This document shows positions 32,903 through 42,022 of a stretch of 64,000 bases of DNA, in pieces. The stretch comes from Pseudomonas sp. CROZ-RG-20F-R04-15 (GTDB lineage: Bacteria > Pseudomonadota > Gammaproteobacteria > Pseudomonadales > Pseudomonadaceae): contig NZ_JAKNQL010000024.1 of NCBI RefSeq assembly GCF_022662375.1, positions 24,461-88,460 on the forward strand. Reading direction: 5' to 3'. The translations under genes were made by a program, and so were the position numbers. Numbering within the stretch: the stretch's first letter is position 1; each line of letters starts with the position of its first letter. The notes under the pieces were generated by a model that saw only the letters and a program-made list of their open reading frames with translations, searched no databases and was not told the origin of the DNA.

Positions 32903-34186
32903 TCAAGCCGCCCGCTGTCCTTCCGCGACCATCGCCGAAGCCGCCAGCATCGCCCGCAACAACACCGCACATCCCGCGGCCAGATCATCCGGCGCGGCGT
33001 TCTCGATTTCGTTGTGGCTGATGCCGCCTTCGCACGGCACAAAGATCATCCCGGCCGGGCCGAGTTCGGCGAGGAAGATCGCGTCATGCCCGGCGCCACT
33101 GACGATGTCCATATGCGACAGGCCCAGACCTTTCGCCGCGCCGCGCACCGCTTCCACGCAGCCTTTTTCGAAGTACAACGGCGGGAAGTCGGCAGTCGGG
33201 GTCAGTTCATAATTCAGGCCATGTTCCTCGCAGGTGGCGTCGATGACTTGCTTCACCTCAGCGATCATCGAATCAAGGCGCGCCGGTTCCAGATGACGGA
33301 AATCGAGGGTCATGCGCACTTCGCCGGGGATGACGTTGCGTGAGCCCGGATAGGCCTGCAGGCAGCCGACGGTGCCGCAGGCATGGGGTTGGTGGCCGAG
33401 GGCGGCGCGGTTGACCGCACCGACGATCACCGAGGCGCCGACCAGTGCATCTTTGCGCAGGTGCATCGGTGTCGGGCCGGCATGCGCTTCGACGCCGCGC
33501 AGTTTCAGGTCGAACCACTTCTGCCCCAAAGCGCCGAGGACCACGCCGATGGTTTTCTGCTCGTCTTCAAGGATCGGGCCTTGTTCGATGTGCGCTTCGA
33601 AATAGGCGCCGACCTTGTGCCCGCTGACTTTACGCGGACCGGCATAGCCGATGGCGTTCAGCGCTTCACCGACGGTCACACCGTCGGCATCGACTTTGGC
33701 GAGGGTTTCTTCGAGGGTGAATTTCTCCGCGAACACGCCGGAACCCATCATGCACGGAGCGAATCGCGAGCCTTCTTCGTTGGTCCAGACCACCACTTCC
33801 AGCGGTGCTTCGGTTTCCACTTTGAGGTCGTTGAGGGTGCGCAGGACTTCGACGCCGGCGAGCACGCCGAAGCAGCCGTCGAACTTGCCGCCGGTGGGTT
33901 GGGTGTCGATGTGGCTGCCGGTCATCACCGGTGGCAGGTTCGGATTGCGCCCGGGGCGACGAGCGAAGATGTTGCCGACGGCATCGACCGTGACGCTGCA
34001 TCCGGCGTCCTTGCACCATTGCACGAACAGGTCGCGGGCCTGGCGGTCGAGGTCAGTGAGGGCCAGGCGACAGACCCCGCCCTTGACCGTCGCGCCGAGT
34101 TTGGCCAGTTCCATGAGCGACGCCCACAGGCGATCGCGGTTGATGTGCTGATGGGTTGATTGCAGAACGTCTACGGCTGCGTTCAT
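32903..34186 (-). CDS. N-carbamoyl-beta-alanine / N-carbamoyl-amino-acid amidohydrolase
   Basis: 427 residues, M20-type Zn hydrolase of the AmaB/HyuC/allantoate amidohydrolase group. Metal motifs: GSHIDTQPTGGKFDG near residue 83, TNEEGSRFAP near 126, AHIEQGP near 194, SGAGHDA near 381. It hydrolyses the N-carbamoyl product of dihydropyrimidinase (beta-ureidopropionate to beta-alanine, CO2 and ammonia). AGGAG lies seven bases before the ATG at 34186. Transcribed after the NCS1 permease, with one palindromic repeat in between. Allantoate could be an alternative substrate, but the neighbouring dihydropyrimidinase and PreTA decide. Confidence 0.88.
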   Translation of the reverse strand: MNAAVDVLQSTHQHINRDRLWASLMELAKLGATVKGGVCRLALTDLDRQARDLFVQWCKDAGCSVTVDAVGNIFARRPGRNPNLPPVMTGSHIDTQPTGGKFDGCFGVLAGVEVLRTLNDLKVETEAPLEVVVWTNEEGSRFAPCMMGSGVFAEKFTLEETLAKVDADGVTVGEALNAIGYAGPRKVSGHKVGAYFEAHIEQGPILEDEQKTIGVVLGALGQKWFDLKLRGVEAHAGPTPMHLRKDALVGASVIVGAVNRAALGHQPHACGTVGCLQAYPGSRNVIPGEVRMTLDFRHLEPARLDSMIAEVKQVIDATCEEHGLNYELTPTADFPPLYFEKGCVEAVRGAAKGLGLSHMDIVSGAGHDAIFLAELGPAGMIFVPCEGGISHNEIENAAPDDLAAGCAVLLRAMLAASAMVAEGQRAA

Positions 34187-34214
34187 GGGGATCTCCTCAG
34201 TGCTGATACCGATA

Positions 34215-34317
34215 GTTCCCACGCTCTGCGTGGAAACTTATCCATGGACGCTCTGCGTCCGCTGTTGGGACGCAGAGCGTCCCGGGCTGTATTCCCACGC
34301 AGAGCGTGGGAACGATC
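34215..34317. repeat. Palindromic repeat (GTTCCCACGCTCTGCGTGGGAA family)
   Basis: GTTCCCACGCTCTGCGTGG and AACGATC-ended inverted arm enclose a second dyad GGACGCTCTGCGTCC / GGGACGCAGAGCGTCCC. Related copies lie at 37897-37998 and 62513-62637. Confidence 0.9.
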
Positions 34318-34322
34318 ATGTG

Positions 34323-35807
34323 TTACACCGCCGACTTAACGGCAGAGGGCTGCGCACGCATCACGCACAACCCGTAATAAATAATCCCGCCCAGCGCCGA
34401 GCCGGTGAACCAGCCATAGCTGTAGAACCAGCTGAACGCATCGCTGCCGAGCGACAGCAAGGTCAGCACCACCGGCACCCCGAACGCGAGAAACCCGGCC
34501 CGGTTCCACGCCGGATAGACGTCGTCGCGGTACAGCCCGGCGAGGTCCAGTTGCTGTTTCTTGATCAGGAAATAGTCCACCACCATGATCCCGGCGATCG
34601 GTCCGAGCAGGCTCGAATAACCCAGCAGCCAGTTGGAATAGACACTTTCCAGACTGACCTCCGAAACGATCCAGCCGAGTTTTTTCAGCAGTTCATGCCC
34701 CATCAGCAACAGCCCGACCAATCCGGTCAGCAACACCGCTTTGGTGCGGTTGATCACCTTCGGCGCGATGTTCTGAAAATCATTGGTCGGCGAGACAATG
34801 TTGGCGGCGGTGTTGGTCGATAGCGTGGCGATGATGATCAGTGCCATCGCCACCGCGACCCACACCGGACTTTGAATGTGACCAATCAGCGTGACCGGAT
34901 CAGAGACAGTCACACCGACCAGTTTCACCGAGGCGGCGGTCATCACCACACCCAGCGCGGCGAACAAAAACATGGTCAGCGGCAGGCCGATGATCTGCCC
35001 GAGAATCTGATCTTTCTGGCTCTTGGCGTAACGGCTGAAGTCAGGAATGTTCAGCGATAGAGTCGCCCAGAAGCCGACCATCGCCGTCAGGCCGGCGGCG
35101 AAATAACCGTACACGCTCGCGCCTTCCGGGCGTTTGGCCGGGATCGCCATCAGTTCGCTCATCGACACATTGGGCATCGCCCAGACCAGCAGACCGATGC
35201 CGACCGCCACCAGCAAAGGCGCGGACAAGGTTTCCAGCCATTTGATCGACTCGGCACCGCGAATCACCACCCACAGGTTCAGCGCCCAGAACACCATGAA
35301 ACCGATCACCTCGCCCGTGCCACCGAGGGATTTCCAGCCGTCGAACACCGAGCCCAGAAACAGGTGAATCGCCAGCCCGCCAAACATCGTCTGAATGCCG
35401 AACCAGCCACACGCCACCAGTGCGCGAATCAGGCACGGCACGTTGGAGCCGAGAATGCCGAACGACGAGCGCAGCAACACCGGAAACGGGATGCCGTACT
35501 TGGTGCCGGGGAAAGCGTTAAGCGTCAGCGGAATCAGCACGATGATGTTGGCGAACAGAATCGCCAGCAGCGCTTCGCCAACGCTCAAACCGAAGTACGC
35601 CGTGAGCACGCCACCGAGGGTATAAGTCGGCACGCAGATCGACATGCCGACCCACAGCGCGGTGATGTGCCATTTGTTCCAGGTTCGTTCGCGCACCTTG
35701 GTCGGCGCCATATCGTGGTTGTAACGGGGACTGTCGAGGACGTCGCTGCCGGCTTCAAGCTCGTACAAGCCGTCGCGCTCGGTCACTTGCGATCTGATCT
35801 GTTGCAT
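34323..35807 (-). CDS. NCS1-family nucleobase/hydantoin permease
   Basis: 494 residues, 12 membrane helices, nucleobase:cation symporter-1 family. The conserved NPRYNHDMAPTK-like start (DSPRYNHDMAPTKVRERTW near residue 25) and SLNIPDFSRYAKSQKDQ near 283 match family signatures. It imports uracil, dihydropyrimidines or hydantoins for the degradative enzymes around it. The ATG at 35807 begins the conserved cytosolic N-terminus; the longer frame to 35936 has no ribosome site. Divergent from the dihydropyrimidinase gene across a 625-bp control region. Confidence 0.88.
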   Translation of the reverse strand: MQQIRSQVTERDGLYELEAGSDVLDSPRYNHDMAPTKVRERTWNKWHITALWVGMSICVPTYTLGGVLTAYFGLSVGEALLAILFANIIVLIPLTLNAFPGTKYGIPFPVLLRSSFGILGSNVPCLIRALVACGWFGIQTMFGGLAIHLFLGSVFDGWKSLGGTGEVIGFMVFWALNLWVVIRGAESIKWLETLSAPLLVAVGIGLLVWAMPNVSMSELMAIPAKRPEGASVYGYFAAGLTAMVGFWATLSLNIPDFSRYAKSQKDQILGQIIGLPLTMFLFAALGVVMTAASVKLVGVTVSDPVTLIGHIQSPVWVAVAMALIIIATLSTNTAANIVSPTNDFQNIAPKVINRTKAVLLTGLVGLLLMGHELLKKLGWIVSEVSLESVYSNWLLGYSSLLGPIAGIMVVDYFLIKKQQLDLAGLYRDDVYPAWNRAGFLAFGVPVVLTLLSLGSDAFSWFYSYGWFTGSALGGIIYYGLCVMRAQPSAVKSAV

Positions 35808-36432
35808 GGCCGCTCCACTGTTCTTCTGATTATTTTTTTGCTCATCAGGCGGCTTGCACACGCAGGTGCAGCCGGACGATGGCCGGAGGAACTGACAACT
35901 TTCATGCACCGGCCATGGTGTCAGCGGCGGCATCAATAAACGTGCCGGAGGCCCCGCTTGCGCATCGGGCGGTGTATCAAACGCTTTGCAACTTTCTGAT
36001 ATTCATCAGTTTTAATTATTTACCCGGTAAGTCCGCGGAAACTTGTCTGAACGCTCAGGCTAAACGTCGGGCAAGTTGTCCGAACTGTCAGGACTCAATC
36101 TGGTGCACTGCATTTATTTTCATTGTGAGCGAGCAGCCGCAGCTCAACTTCAAGCGGCTGATTTCACATACAAAATCTTGCTCATATTTCCATCCTGTCA
36201 AGTGCGTCAAAATGGTGAACGGCCTCACCATTTTGGTGATTTGCAGTTTTTATCGTTATTTTTCATACAGTTAAAACAGCAATAAGCTTATAAAAAATAA
36301 TCTTGATCTATTGCAAATCTGCGACTAGCTTCTATTCCTGACAGCGCTGACAGGAATACGCTCTGCAACGCTGTACATCAATAAAACATCTAGAACCGGC
36401 ACAAGTCGGTCAATGCCTGCGAGGAACTCGGA
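35808..36432. promoter_or_regulatory. Long divergent control region of the pyrimidine cluster with two dyads
   Basis: 625 bp without a gene, the longest gap in the window, and AT-rich in its right half. It holds two strong dyads. One is AAAATGGTGA-ACGGCC-TCACCATTTT (36209-36234, ten perfect pairs). The other is TATTCCTG-A-CAGCGCTG-A-CAGGAATA (36333-36358, nested palindromes), which starts 100 bp before the dihydropyrimidinase ATG. Either may be the operator of the TetR-type regulator at 40897; the second could also be a leader hairpin. Confidence 0.55.
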
Positions 36433-37872
36433 ATGTCTCTGTTGATCCGTGGCGCCACCGTTGTTACCCATGATGAAAGTTATCGCGCCGACGTCTATTG
36501 CGCCGACGGCGTGATCAAAGCCATTGGTGAAAACCTGGATATTCCCGCCGGCGCCGAAGTGCTCGACGGCAGTGGCCAATACCTGATGCCCGGCGGCATC
36601 GATCCACACACCCACATGCAACTGCCGTTCATGGGCACTGTGGCCAGTGAGGATTTCTACAGTGGCACGGCGGCGGGACTGGCCGGCGGCACCACGTCGA
36701 TCATCGACTTTGTGATTCCCAATCCGCAGCAGTCGCTGATGGAAGCGTTTCATCAGTGGCGCGGCTGGGCGGAAAAGTCCGCGTCCGACTATGGCTTCCA
36801 CGTTGCAATCACCTGGTGGAGCGAGCAGGTGCGTGAGGAAATGGCCGAGCTGGTCAGCCATCACGGCATCAACAGCTTCAAGCATTTCATGGCTTACAAG
36901 AACGCGATCATGGCCGCCGACGACACGCTGGTGGCGAGCTTCGAGCGTTGCCTTGAGCTCGGCGCCGTGCCGACCGTACACGCGGAAAACGGCGAGTTGG
37001 TCTATCACCTGCAACGCAAGTTGATGGCCCAGGGCATCACCGGGCCGGAGGCGCATCCGCTGTCGCGGCCGTCGCAGGTTGAAGGTGAAGCGGCGAGCCG
37101 GGCGATTCGCATTGCCGAAACCATCGGCACGCCGCTGTATCTGGTGCACGTCTCGACCCAAGAAGCCCTCGACGAAATCACCTATGCGCGCAGCAAGGGC
37201 CAACCGGTGTACGGCGAAGTCCTCGCCGGGCATTTGCTGCTCGACGACAGCGTCTATCAACACCCGGACTGGCAGACCGCTGCCGGTTATGTGATGAGCC
37301 CGCCGTTCCGTCCGCGTGGTCATCAAGAGGCGCTGTGGCACGGGCTGCAAAACGGCAATCTGCACACCACCGCGACTGACCATTGCTGTTTCTGCGCCGA
37401 GCAGAAAGCCGCCGGCCGTGATGACTTCAGCAAGATTCCCAACGGCACGGCGGGTATTGAAGATCGCATGGCGGTGTTGTGGGACGAAGGCGTCAACAGT
37501 GGGCGTTTATCGATGCAGGATTTCGTTGCCCTCACCTCCACCAACACCGCGAAGATCTTCAATCTCTACCCGCGCAAAGGTGCGATTCGCGTCGGCGCCG
37601 ATGCCGATCTGGTGCTGTGGGATCCGCAAGGTACCCGCACCATTTCCGCCAAGACCCACCATCAGCAGGTGGACTTCAACATCTTCGAAGGCAAGACCGT
37701 GCGCGGCGTGCCGAGCCATACCGTCAGCCAGGGCCGGGTGGTCTGGGCCGACGGCGACCTGCGTGCCGAGCGTGGCGCCGGGCGGTATATCGAGCGGCCG
37801 GCGTATCCGGCGGTGTTTGATTTGCTGAGCAAGCGGGCTGAGCAACATCGCCCGACTGCCGTGAAGCGCTAA
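36433..37872 (+). CDS. hydA: Dihydropyrimidinase / D-hydantoinase
   Basis: 479 residues, cyclic amidohydrolase with the two-metal site: His59 and His61 in GIDPHTHM, carboxylated Lys150 in NSFKHFMAYK, His in PTVHAENG near 183 and in LVHVSTQEA near 239, and Asp in ATDHCCF near 316. It opens dihydrouracil, dihydrothymine or hydantoins to N-carbamoyl amino acids in the cytoplasm. GAGG lies before the ATG. Next come preT and preA, which make its substrate; the amidohydrolase at 32903 uses its product. Confidence 0.92.
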   Translation: MSLLIRGATVVTHDESYRADVYCADGVIKAIGENLDIPAGAEVLDGSGQYLMPGGIDPHTHMQLPFMGTVASEDFYSGTAAGLAGGTTSIIDFVIPNPQQSLMEAFHQWRGWAEKSASDYGFHVAITWWSEQVREEMAELVSHHGINSFKHFMAYKNAIMAADDTLVASFERCLELGAVPTVHAENGELVYHLQRKLMAQGITGPEAHPLSRPSQVEGEAASRAIRIAETIGTPLYLVHVSTQEALDEITYARSKGQPVYGEVLAGHLLLDDSVYQHPDWQTAAGYVMSPPFRPRGHQEALWHGLQNGNLHTTATDHCCFCAEQKAAGRDDFSKIPNGTAGIEDRMAVLWDEGVNSGRLSMQDFVALTSTNTAKIFNLYPRKGAIRVGADADLVLWDPQGTRTISAKTHHQQVDFNIFEGKTVRGVPSHTVSQGRVVWADGDLRAERGAGRYIERPAYPAVFDLLSKRAEQHRPTAVKR

Positions 37873-37896
37873 AGCGAGGCCTTCGGCCTCATAAAT

Positions 37897-37998
37897 GATC
37901 GTTCCCACGCTCTGCGTGGGAATGCAGCCCGTGACGCTCCGCGTCACTGGACGCAGAGCGTCCCTAGAGGCATTCCCACGCAGAGCGTGGGAACGATC
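37897..37998. repeat. Palindromic repeat (GTTCCCACGCTCTGCGTGGGAA family)
   Basis: GATCGTTCCCACGCTCTGCG with inverted arm ending GGGAACGATC; inner dyad GTGACGCTCCGCGTCAC / GGACGCAGAGCGTCC. A short GAGGCCTTCGGCCTC hairpin (37875-37890) without a T run precedes it and may be a weak terminator. It lies between hydA and preT. Confidence 0.9.
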
Positions 37999-38049
37999 AA
38001 CCAATGCCCATCAGAGGCAGCACCTCAAATAACCGTGAGGCCATAAACC

Positions 38050-39417
38050 GTGATCGAGACCCTGAACCATCTCCCCCACCCGCACGAAAGCGCGGCCGCC
38101 CTCGCCGGGCATTTCACCGATCTGGCGCCGCCGCTCAATGACCGGCAGGCGCATCTGGAAGCCTCGCGCTGCCTGTATTGCTACGACGCACCGTGCGTGA
38201 ACGCGTGCCCGAGCGAGATCGATATCCCATCGTTCATCCGCAACATTCATCAGGACAACATCCCCGGTGCGGCGCAGAAAATCCTCTCGGCGAACATCCT
38301 TGGCGGCAGTTGCGCGCGGGTGTGTCCAACTGAAATCCTCTGCCAGCAAGCCTGCGTGCGCAACAACGCTCACGAATGCGCACCGGTGCTGATCGGCCTG
38401 CTGCAACGCTACGCCGTCGACAATGCACACTTCAGCGAGCACCCGTTCCAGCGCGCCGCCGCCACCGGCAAACGTATCGCCGTGGTCGGTGCCGGCCCCG
38501 CCGGTTTGTCCTGCGCCCATCGCAGCGCCATGCACGGTCACGACGTGGTGATTTTCGAAGCACGGCAGAAGGCTGGCGGCCTCAATGAGTACGGAATCGC
38601 CAAGTACAAACTGGTCGACGACTACGCGCAGAAGGAACTGGATTTCCTCCTGCAAATCGGCGGCATCGAGATTCGTCACGGGCAAAAGCTTGGTGAGAAT
38701 CTGACGCTGAGCGAACTGCATCAGCAGTTCGACGCGGTGTTCCTCGGGCTCGGCCTCAATGCCAGCAAACAACTCGGCCTGCCCCACGAAGATGCGCCGG
38801 GCCTGCTCGCTGCCACCGATTACATCCGCGAATTGCGTCAGGCCGATGACCTCACGCAACTGCCGCTGGCTGAACGCTGCATCGTCCTCGGTGCCGGCAA
38901 CACCGCGATCGACATGGCCGTGCAAATGGCCCGCCTCGGTGCTCGCGACGTCAATCTGGTGTATCGCCGTGGCGCCGCCGACATGGGCGCCACCGGCCAT
39001 GAGCAGGACATCGCCAAAGCCAATCAGGTGCGCCTGCTGACCTGGGCACAACCGGAAGAAGTCCTGCTCGACGCTCAGGGCCATGTGCGCGGCATGCGTT
39101 TCGCCCGCACCGATCTGGTCGAAGGACGCCTGCAAACCACCGGCGAAACTTTCGAGCTGGCCGCCGACGCGATCTTCAAAGCCATCGGCCAGGCGTTCGA
39201 TGGCAGCGCCCTCGCCGACCCGCTGGCCCGTGAACTCAAGCGTCAGGGCGAACGCATCTACGTCGATGAAAACCTGCGCACCAGCATCCCCGGCGTGTAC
39301 GCCGGTGGCGACTGCACCAGCCTCGATCAGGACCTCACCGTGCAAGCCGTGCAGCACGGCAAACGCGCCGCCGAGGCGATCAACGCTCAACTGATGCTTA
39401 ACGTGGAGGCTGCGTAA
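38050..39417 (+). CDS. preT: NAD-dependent dihydropyrimidine dehydrogenase, FAD/Fe-S subunit PreT
   Basis: 455 residues. N-terminal [4Fe-4S] cysteines: RCLYCYDAPCVNACP near residue 40 and GSCARVCPTEILCQQAC near 82. FAD motif VVGAGPAGLSCA near 146, NAD motif VLGAGNTAIDMA near 285, and YAGGDC near 417. With PreA it reduces uracil and thymine to the dihydro forms using NADH. The start is GTG at 38050 with GAGG about ten bases upstream. The stop is directly followed by the preA ATG. Confidence 0.92.
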   Translation: MIETLNHLPHPHESAAALAGHFTDLAPPLNDRQAHLEASRCLYCYDAPCVNACPSEIDIPSFIRNIHQDNIPGAAQKILSANILGGSCARVCPTEILCQQACVRNNAHECAPVLIGLLQRYAVDNAHFSEHPFQRAAATGKRIAVVGAGPAGLSCAHRSAMHGHDVVIFEARQKAGGLNEYGIAKYKLVDDYAQKELDFLLQIGGIEIRHGQKLGENLTLSELHQQFDAVFLGLGLNASKQLGLPHEDAPGLLAATDYIRELRQADDLTQLPLAERCIVLGAGNTAIDMAVQMARLGARDVNLVYRRGAADMGATGHEQDIAKANQVRLLTWAQPEEVLLDAQGHVRGMRFARTDLVEGRLQTTGETFELAADAIFKAIGQAFDGSALADPLARELKRQGERIYVDENLRTSIPGVYAGGDCTSLDQDLTVQAVQHGKRAAEAINAQLMLNVEAA

Positions 39418-40692
39418 ATGGCCGATCTGTCGATTGTCTTCGCTGGCATCAAAGCGCCGAACCCATTCTGGCTGGCCTCCGCGCCGCCGACCGACAAAGC
39501 CTACAACGTCGTCCGTGCCTTTGAAGCAGGCTGGGGTGGCGTGGTCTGGAAAACCCTCGGTGAGGATCCGGCGGCGGTCAACGTCTCGTCGCGCTACTCA
39601 GCACATTACGGCAACAACCGCGAAGTGCTTGGCATCAATAACATCGAGCTGATCACCGACCGTTCGCTGGAAATCAACCTGCGCGAAATCACTCAGGTGA
39701 AAAAGGACTGGCCGGACCGCGCGCTGATCGTTTCGCTGATGGTGCCGTGCGTCGAGGAGTCGTGGAAACACATTCTGCCGCTAGTGGAAGCCACGGGCGC
39801 TGACGGCATCGAACTGAATTTCGGTTGCCCGCACGGCATGCCTGAACGTGGCATGGGCGCGGCGGTCGGTCAGGTGCCGGAGTACGTCGAGCAAGTCACG
39901 CGCTGGTGCAAGACCTATTGCTCGCTGCCGGTGATCGTCAAACTGACGCCGAACATCACCGACATCCGCGTGGCTGCGCGCGCAGCCCACCGTGGTGGCG
40001 CCGATGCGGTGTCGCTGATCAATACGATCAACTCGATCACCAGCGTCGACCTGGAACACATGGTCGCCCTGCCCACCGTCGGCAGCAAAAGCACCCACGG
40101 CGGTTATTGCGGCTCGGCGGTGAAGCCGATTGCGCTGAACATGGTCGCCGAGATTGCCCGCGATCCAAAGACCCAGGGCTTGCCGATCTGCGGGATTGGC
40201 GGCATCGGCAGTTGGCGCGATGCGGCAGAATTCATGGCGCTGGGCAGCGGCGCGGTGCAGGTGTGCACGGCGGCGATGCTGCATGGCTTTCGCATTGTCG
40301 AGGAGATGAAGGATGGGTTGTCGCGGTGGATGGACAGTCAGGGTTACGCCAGCATCAGTGAGTTTTCCGGGCGCGCGGTGGGCAATACCACGGACTGGAA
40401 GTACCTCGACATCAACTATCAGGTGATCGCGAAGATTGATCAGGACGCGTGCATTGGTTGCGGGCGTTGCCATATTGCTTGCGAGGACACTTCACACCAG
40501 GCGATTGGCAGTCTGAAGCAGGCGGACGGCACGCATAAATATGAAGTGATTGATGAGGAGTGTGTGGGTTGCAATCTTTGTCAGATCACTTGTCCGGTGG
40601 CGGACTGTATCGAGATGGTGCCGATGGAGACTGGCAAGCCGTTTCTCGATTGGAATCATGATCCGCGCAATCCGTATCACGTTGCGGTCTAG
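39418..40692 (+). CDS. preA: NAD-dependent dihydropyrimidine dehydrogenase, FMN subunit PreA
   Basis: 424 residues. Dihydroorotate dehydrogenase-like FMN barrel (residues 1-310; NFGCPHGMPERGMGAAVGQ near 138 carries the catalytic Cys region), then two [4Fe-4S] motifs CIGCGRCHIACED near 345 and CVGCNLCQITCP near 382. It holds the pyrimidine site; electrons come from PreT. The ATG abuts the preT stop with no gap. A palindromic element follows the stop, beyond which the regulator gene converges. Confidence 0.92.
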   Translation: MADLSIVFAGIKAPNPFWLASAPPTDKAYNVVRAFEAGWGGVVWKTLGEDPAAVNVSSRYSAHYGNNREVLGINNIELITDRSLEINLREITQVKKDWPDRALIVSLMVPCVEESWKHILPLVEATGADGIELNFGCPHGMPERGMGAAVGQVPEYVEQVTRWCKTYCSLPVIVKLTPNITDIRVAARAAHRGGADAVSLINTINSITSVDLEHMVALPTVGSKSTHGGYCGSAVKPIALNMVAEIARDPKTQGLPICGIGGIGSWRDAAEFMALGSGAVQVCTAAMLHGFRIVEEMKDGLSRWMDSQGYASISEFSGRAVGNTTDWKYLDINYQVIAKIDQDACIGCGRCHIACEDTSHQAIGSLKQADGTHKYEVIDEECVGCNLCQITCPVADCIEMVPMETGKPFLDWNHDPRNPYHVAV

Positions 40693-40712
40693 ATTGCCGA
40701 CTGATCCAACAG

Positions 40713-40889
40713 CCCCCTCACCCTAGCCCTCTCCCAAAGGGAGAGGGGACTGATTGGGGGATGCTCAGAAATCCACCGACGTGAACGATTTGCTTTGAAT
40801 CCGCAATCGACTCGGTTCTTCAGGTCAACGTAACCCGCAAGACACCTCCGTAGGCCCCCTCTCCCTCCGGGAGAGGGCTGGGGTGAGGG
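40713..40889. repeat. About 175-bp element with terminal inverted repeats
   Basis: Same ends as at 10000-10176 (CCCTCACCCTAGCCCTCTCC ... GGGCTGGGGTGAGGG) and nearly the same length; 174 against 175 bp between the CCTCACCC and GTGAGGG anchors. The interior shares CACCGACGTGAACG, GAATCCGCAATCGACTCGG and TTCAGGTC with the array at 28 kb. Confidence 0.8.
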
Positions 40890-40896
40890 TCTGTTT

Positions 40897-41517
40897 CTAG
40901 GGCTCCAGCCCGATCCCACGCAATATCACACTCGTCACCGTCTGCACCGCCCGCTCAAACTGCATATCCGACAACGGCTGATGCTCATTCAGAATATTCA
41001 CCTGATGATCAAAGTCGGCATAGTGCTGCGTCGACGCCCAGATCATGTAAAGCAGACTCGACGGTTCCACCGGTAGAATCCGCTTGTCCTCGACCCACTG
41101 GCGAATCTTCGCTTCCTTCATCTTCGCCCAGTCATACAGGCTGACATCCAGCGCCTCGCCCAGCGTCGGCGCGCCGTGGATGATTTCGTTGGCCCAGACT
41201 TTCGAACCGTACGGCCGACTGCGCGAGTGATTCATCTTCGCGCGGATGTAGCTGCTGAGCACCACGCGCGGATCGTCGAACATCTCGAAGCACAGCGCGT
41301 CCTGTTTCCATACTTCCAGCAGGTCGAACAGCACCGCGCTATACAGTTCGCTCTTGGTGCTGAAGTAATAATGCAGATTGGAACGCGGCAGCTGCACTTC
41401 AGCCGCGATGTCAGCCATGGCCGTGCCGCCGAAGCCTTTTTCGGCGAAGACTTTTTCCGCCGCGAGGAGAATTTTCTCGACGTTGTTGCGACGAATCTCG
41501 ATCTTGTGATTGCCCAT
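40897..41517 (-). CDS. TetR-family regulator, RutR/PydR-like
   Basis: 206 residues. HTH at about 14-58 (ILLAAEKVFAEKGFGGTAMADIAAEVQLPRSNLHYYFSTK is its core, read as positions 16-55). The ligand domain keeps WANEIIHGAP and WASTQHYADF, features of the RutR group that senses pyrimidines. Context with hydA, preTA, the NCS1 permease and the amidohydrolase makes it the likely controller of the cluster. GGGAG lies before the ATG at 41517. Convergent with preA, separated by a palindromic element. Confidence 0.85.
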   Translation of the reverse strand: MGNHKIEIRRNNVEKILLAAEKVFAEKGFGGTAMADIAAEVQLPRSNLHYYFSTKSELYSAVLFDLLEVWKQDALCFEMFDDPRVVLSSYIRAKMNHSRSRPYGSKVWANEIIHGAPTLGEALDVSLYDWAKMKEAKIRQWVEDKRILPVEPSSLLYMIWASTQHYADFDHQVNILNEHQPLSDMQFERAVQTVTSVILRGIGLEP

Positions 41518-41656
41518 GTGGGCTCCCTGACAACAGCGTTGCCCAAGACTAGCATCCGCTCTGGTGCGCGGGCGACCGCTGCAAACAAAACTTCGTACAG
41601 CCGTGCGCGGATGGCTAAACTGACGGCTTCTTTGTCCTGCCTCAGAGGTATCCGCG

Positions 41657-42019
41657 ATGCTGTTCAAGAACGTCCTGACCACCACTGCCCTGCTCGCTTC
41701 GCTGTTCGCCGCATCTTCCGTATTTGCCCACGCCCATCTGAAAAGCCAGACCCCGGCCGCCGACAGCACCGTCGCCGCCCCGGCCGATTTGCGCCTGACC
41801 TTTTCCGAAGGCGTCGAAGCCAGTTTTACCAAAGTCACCGTGACCCGCGATGGCGCACCGGTCGAGATCAAGCCGCTGACCACCGAAGGCGACAAGAAGA
41901 CCCTGATCGTCACCCCCGCTGCACCATTGAGCGCTGGCGAGTACAAAGTCGAATGGCACGCGGTGTCCGTCGATACGCACAAAAGCGAAGGCGCCTATCA
42001 GTTCAAGGTTGGCCAGTAA
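41657..42019 (+). CDS. copC: Periplasmic copper-binding protein CopC
   Basis: 120 residues. Signal peptide to residue 24 (SSVFA), so the mature protein starts with His (HAHLKSQTPA), the first ligand of the CopC histidine brace. The second site is in the C-terminal HAVSVDTHKSEGAYQF, supplying Asp and His. The Met-rich Cu(I) site of P. syringae CopC is missing, so it should bind Cu(II) only. CopD follows three bases after the stop. Likely copper uptake or trafficking rather than strong resistance. Confidence 0.9.
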   Translation: MLFKNVLTTTALLASLFAASSVFAHAHLKSQTPAADSTVAAPADLRLTFSEGVEASFTKVTVTRDGAPVEIKPLTTEGDKKTLIVTPAAPLSAGEYKVEWHAVSVDTHKSEGAYQFKVGQ

Positions 42020-42022
42020 CCC

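Noticed and set aside
37875..37890. Terminator after hydA (GAGGCCTTCGGCCTC)
   Set aside because: Good hairpin but no T run; not called as a terminator.
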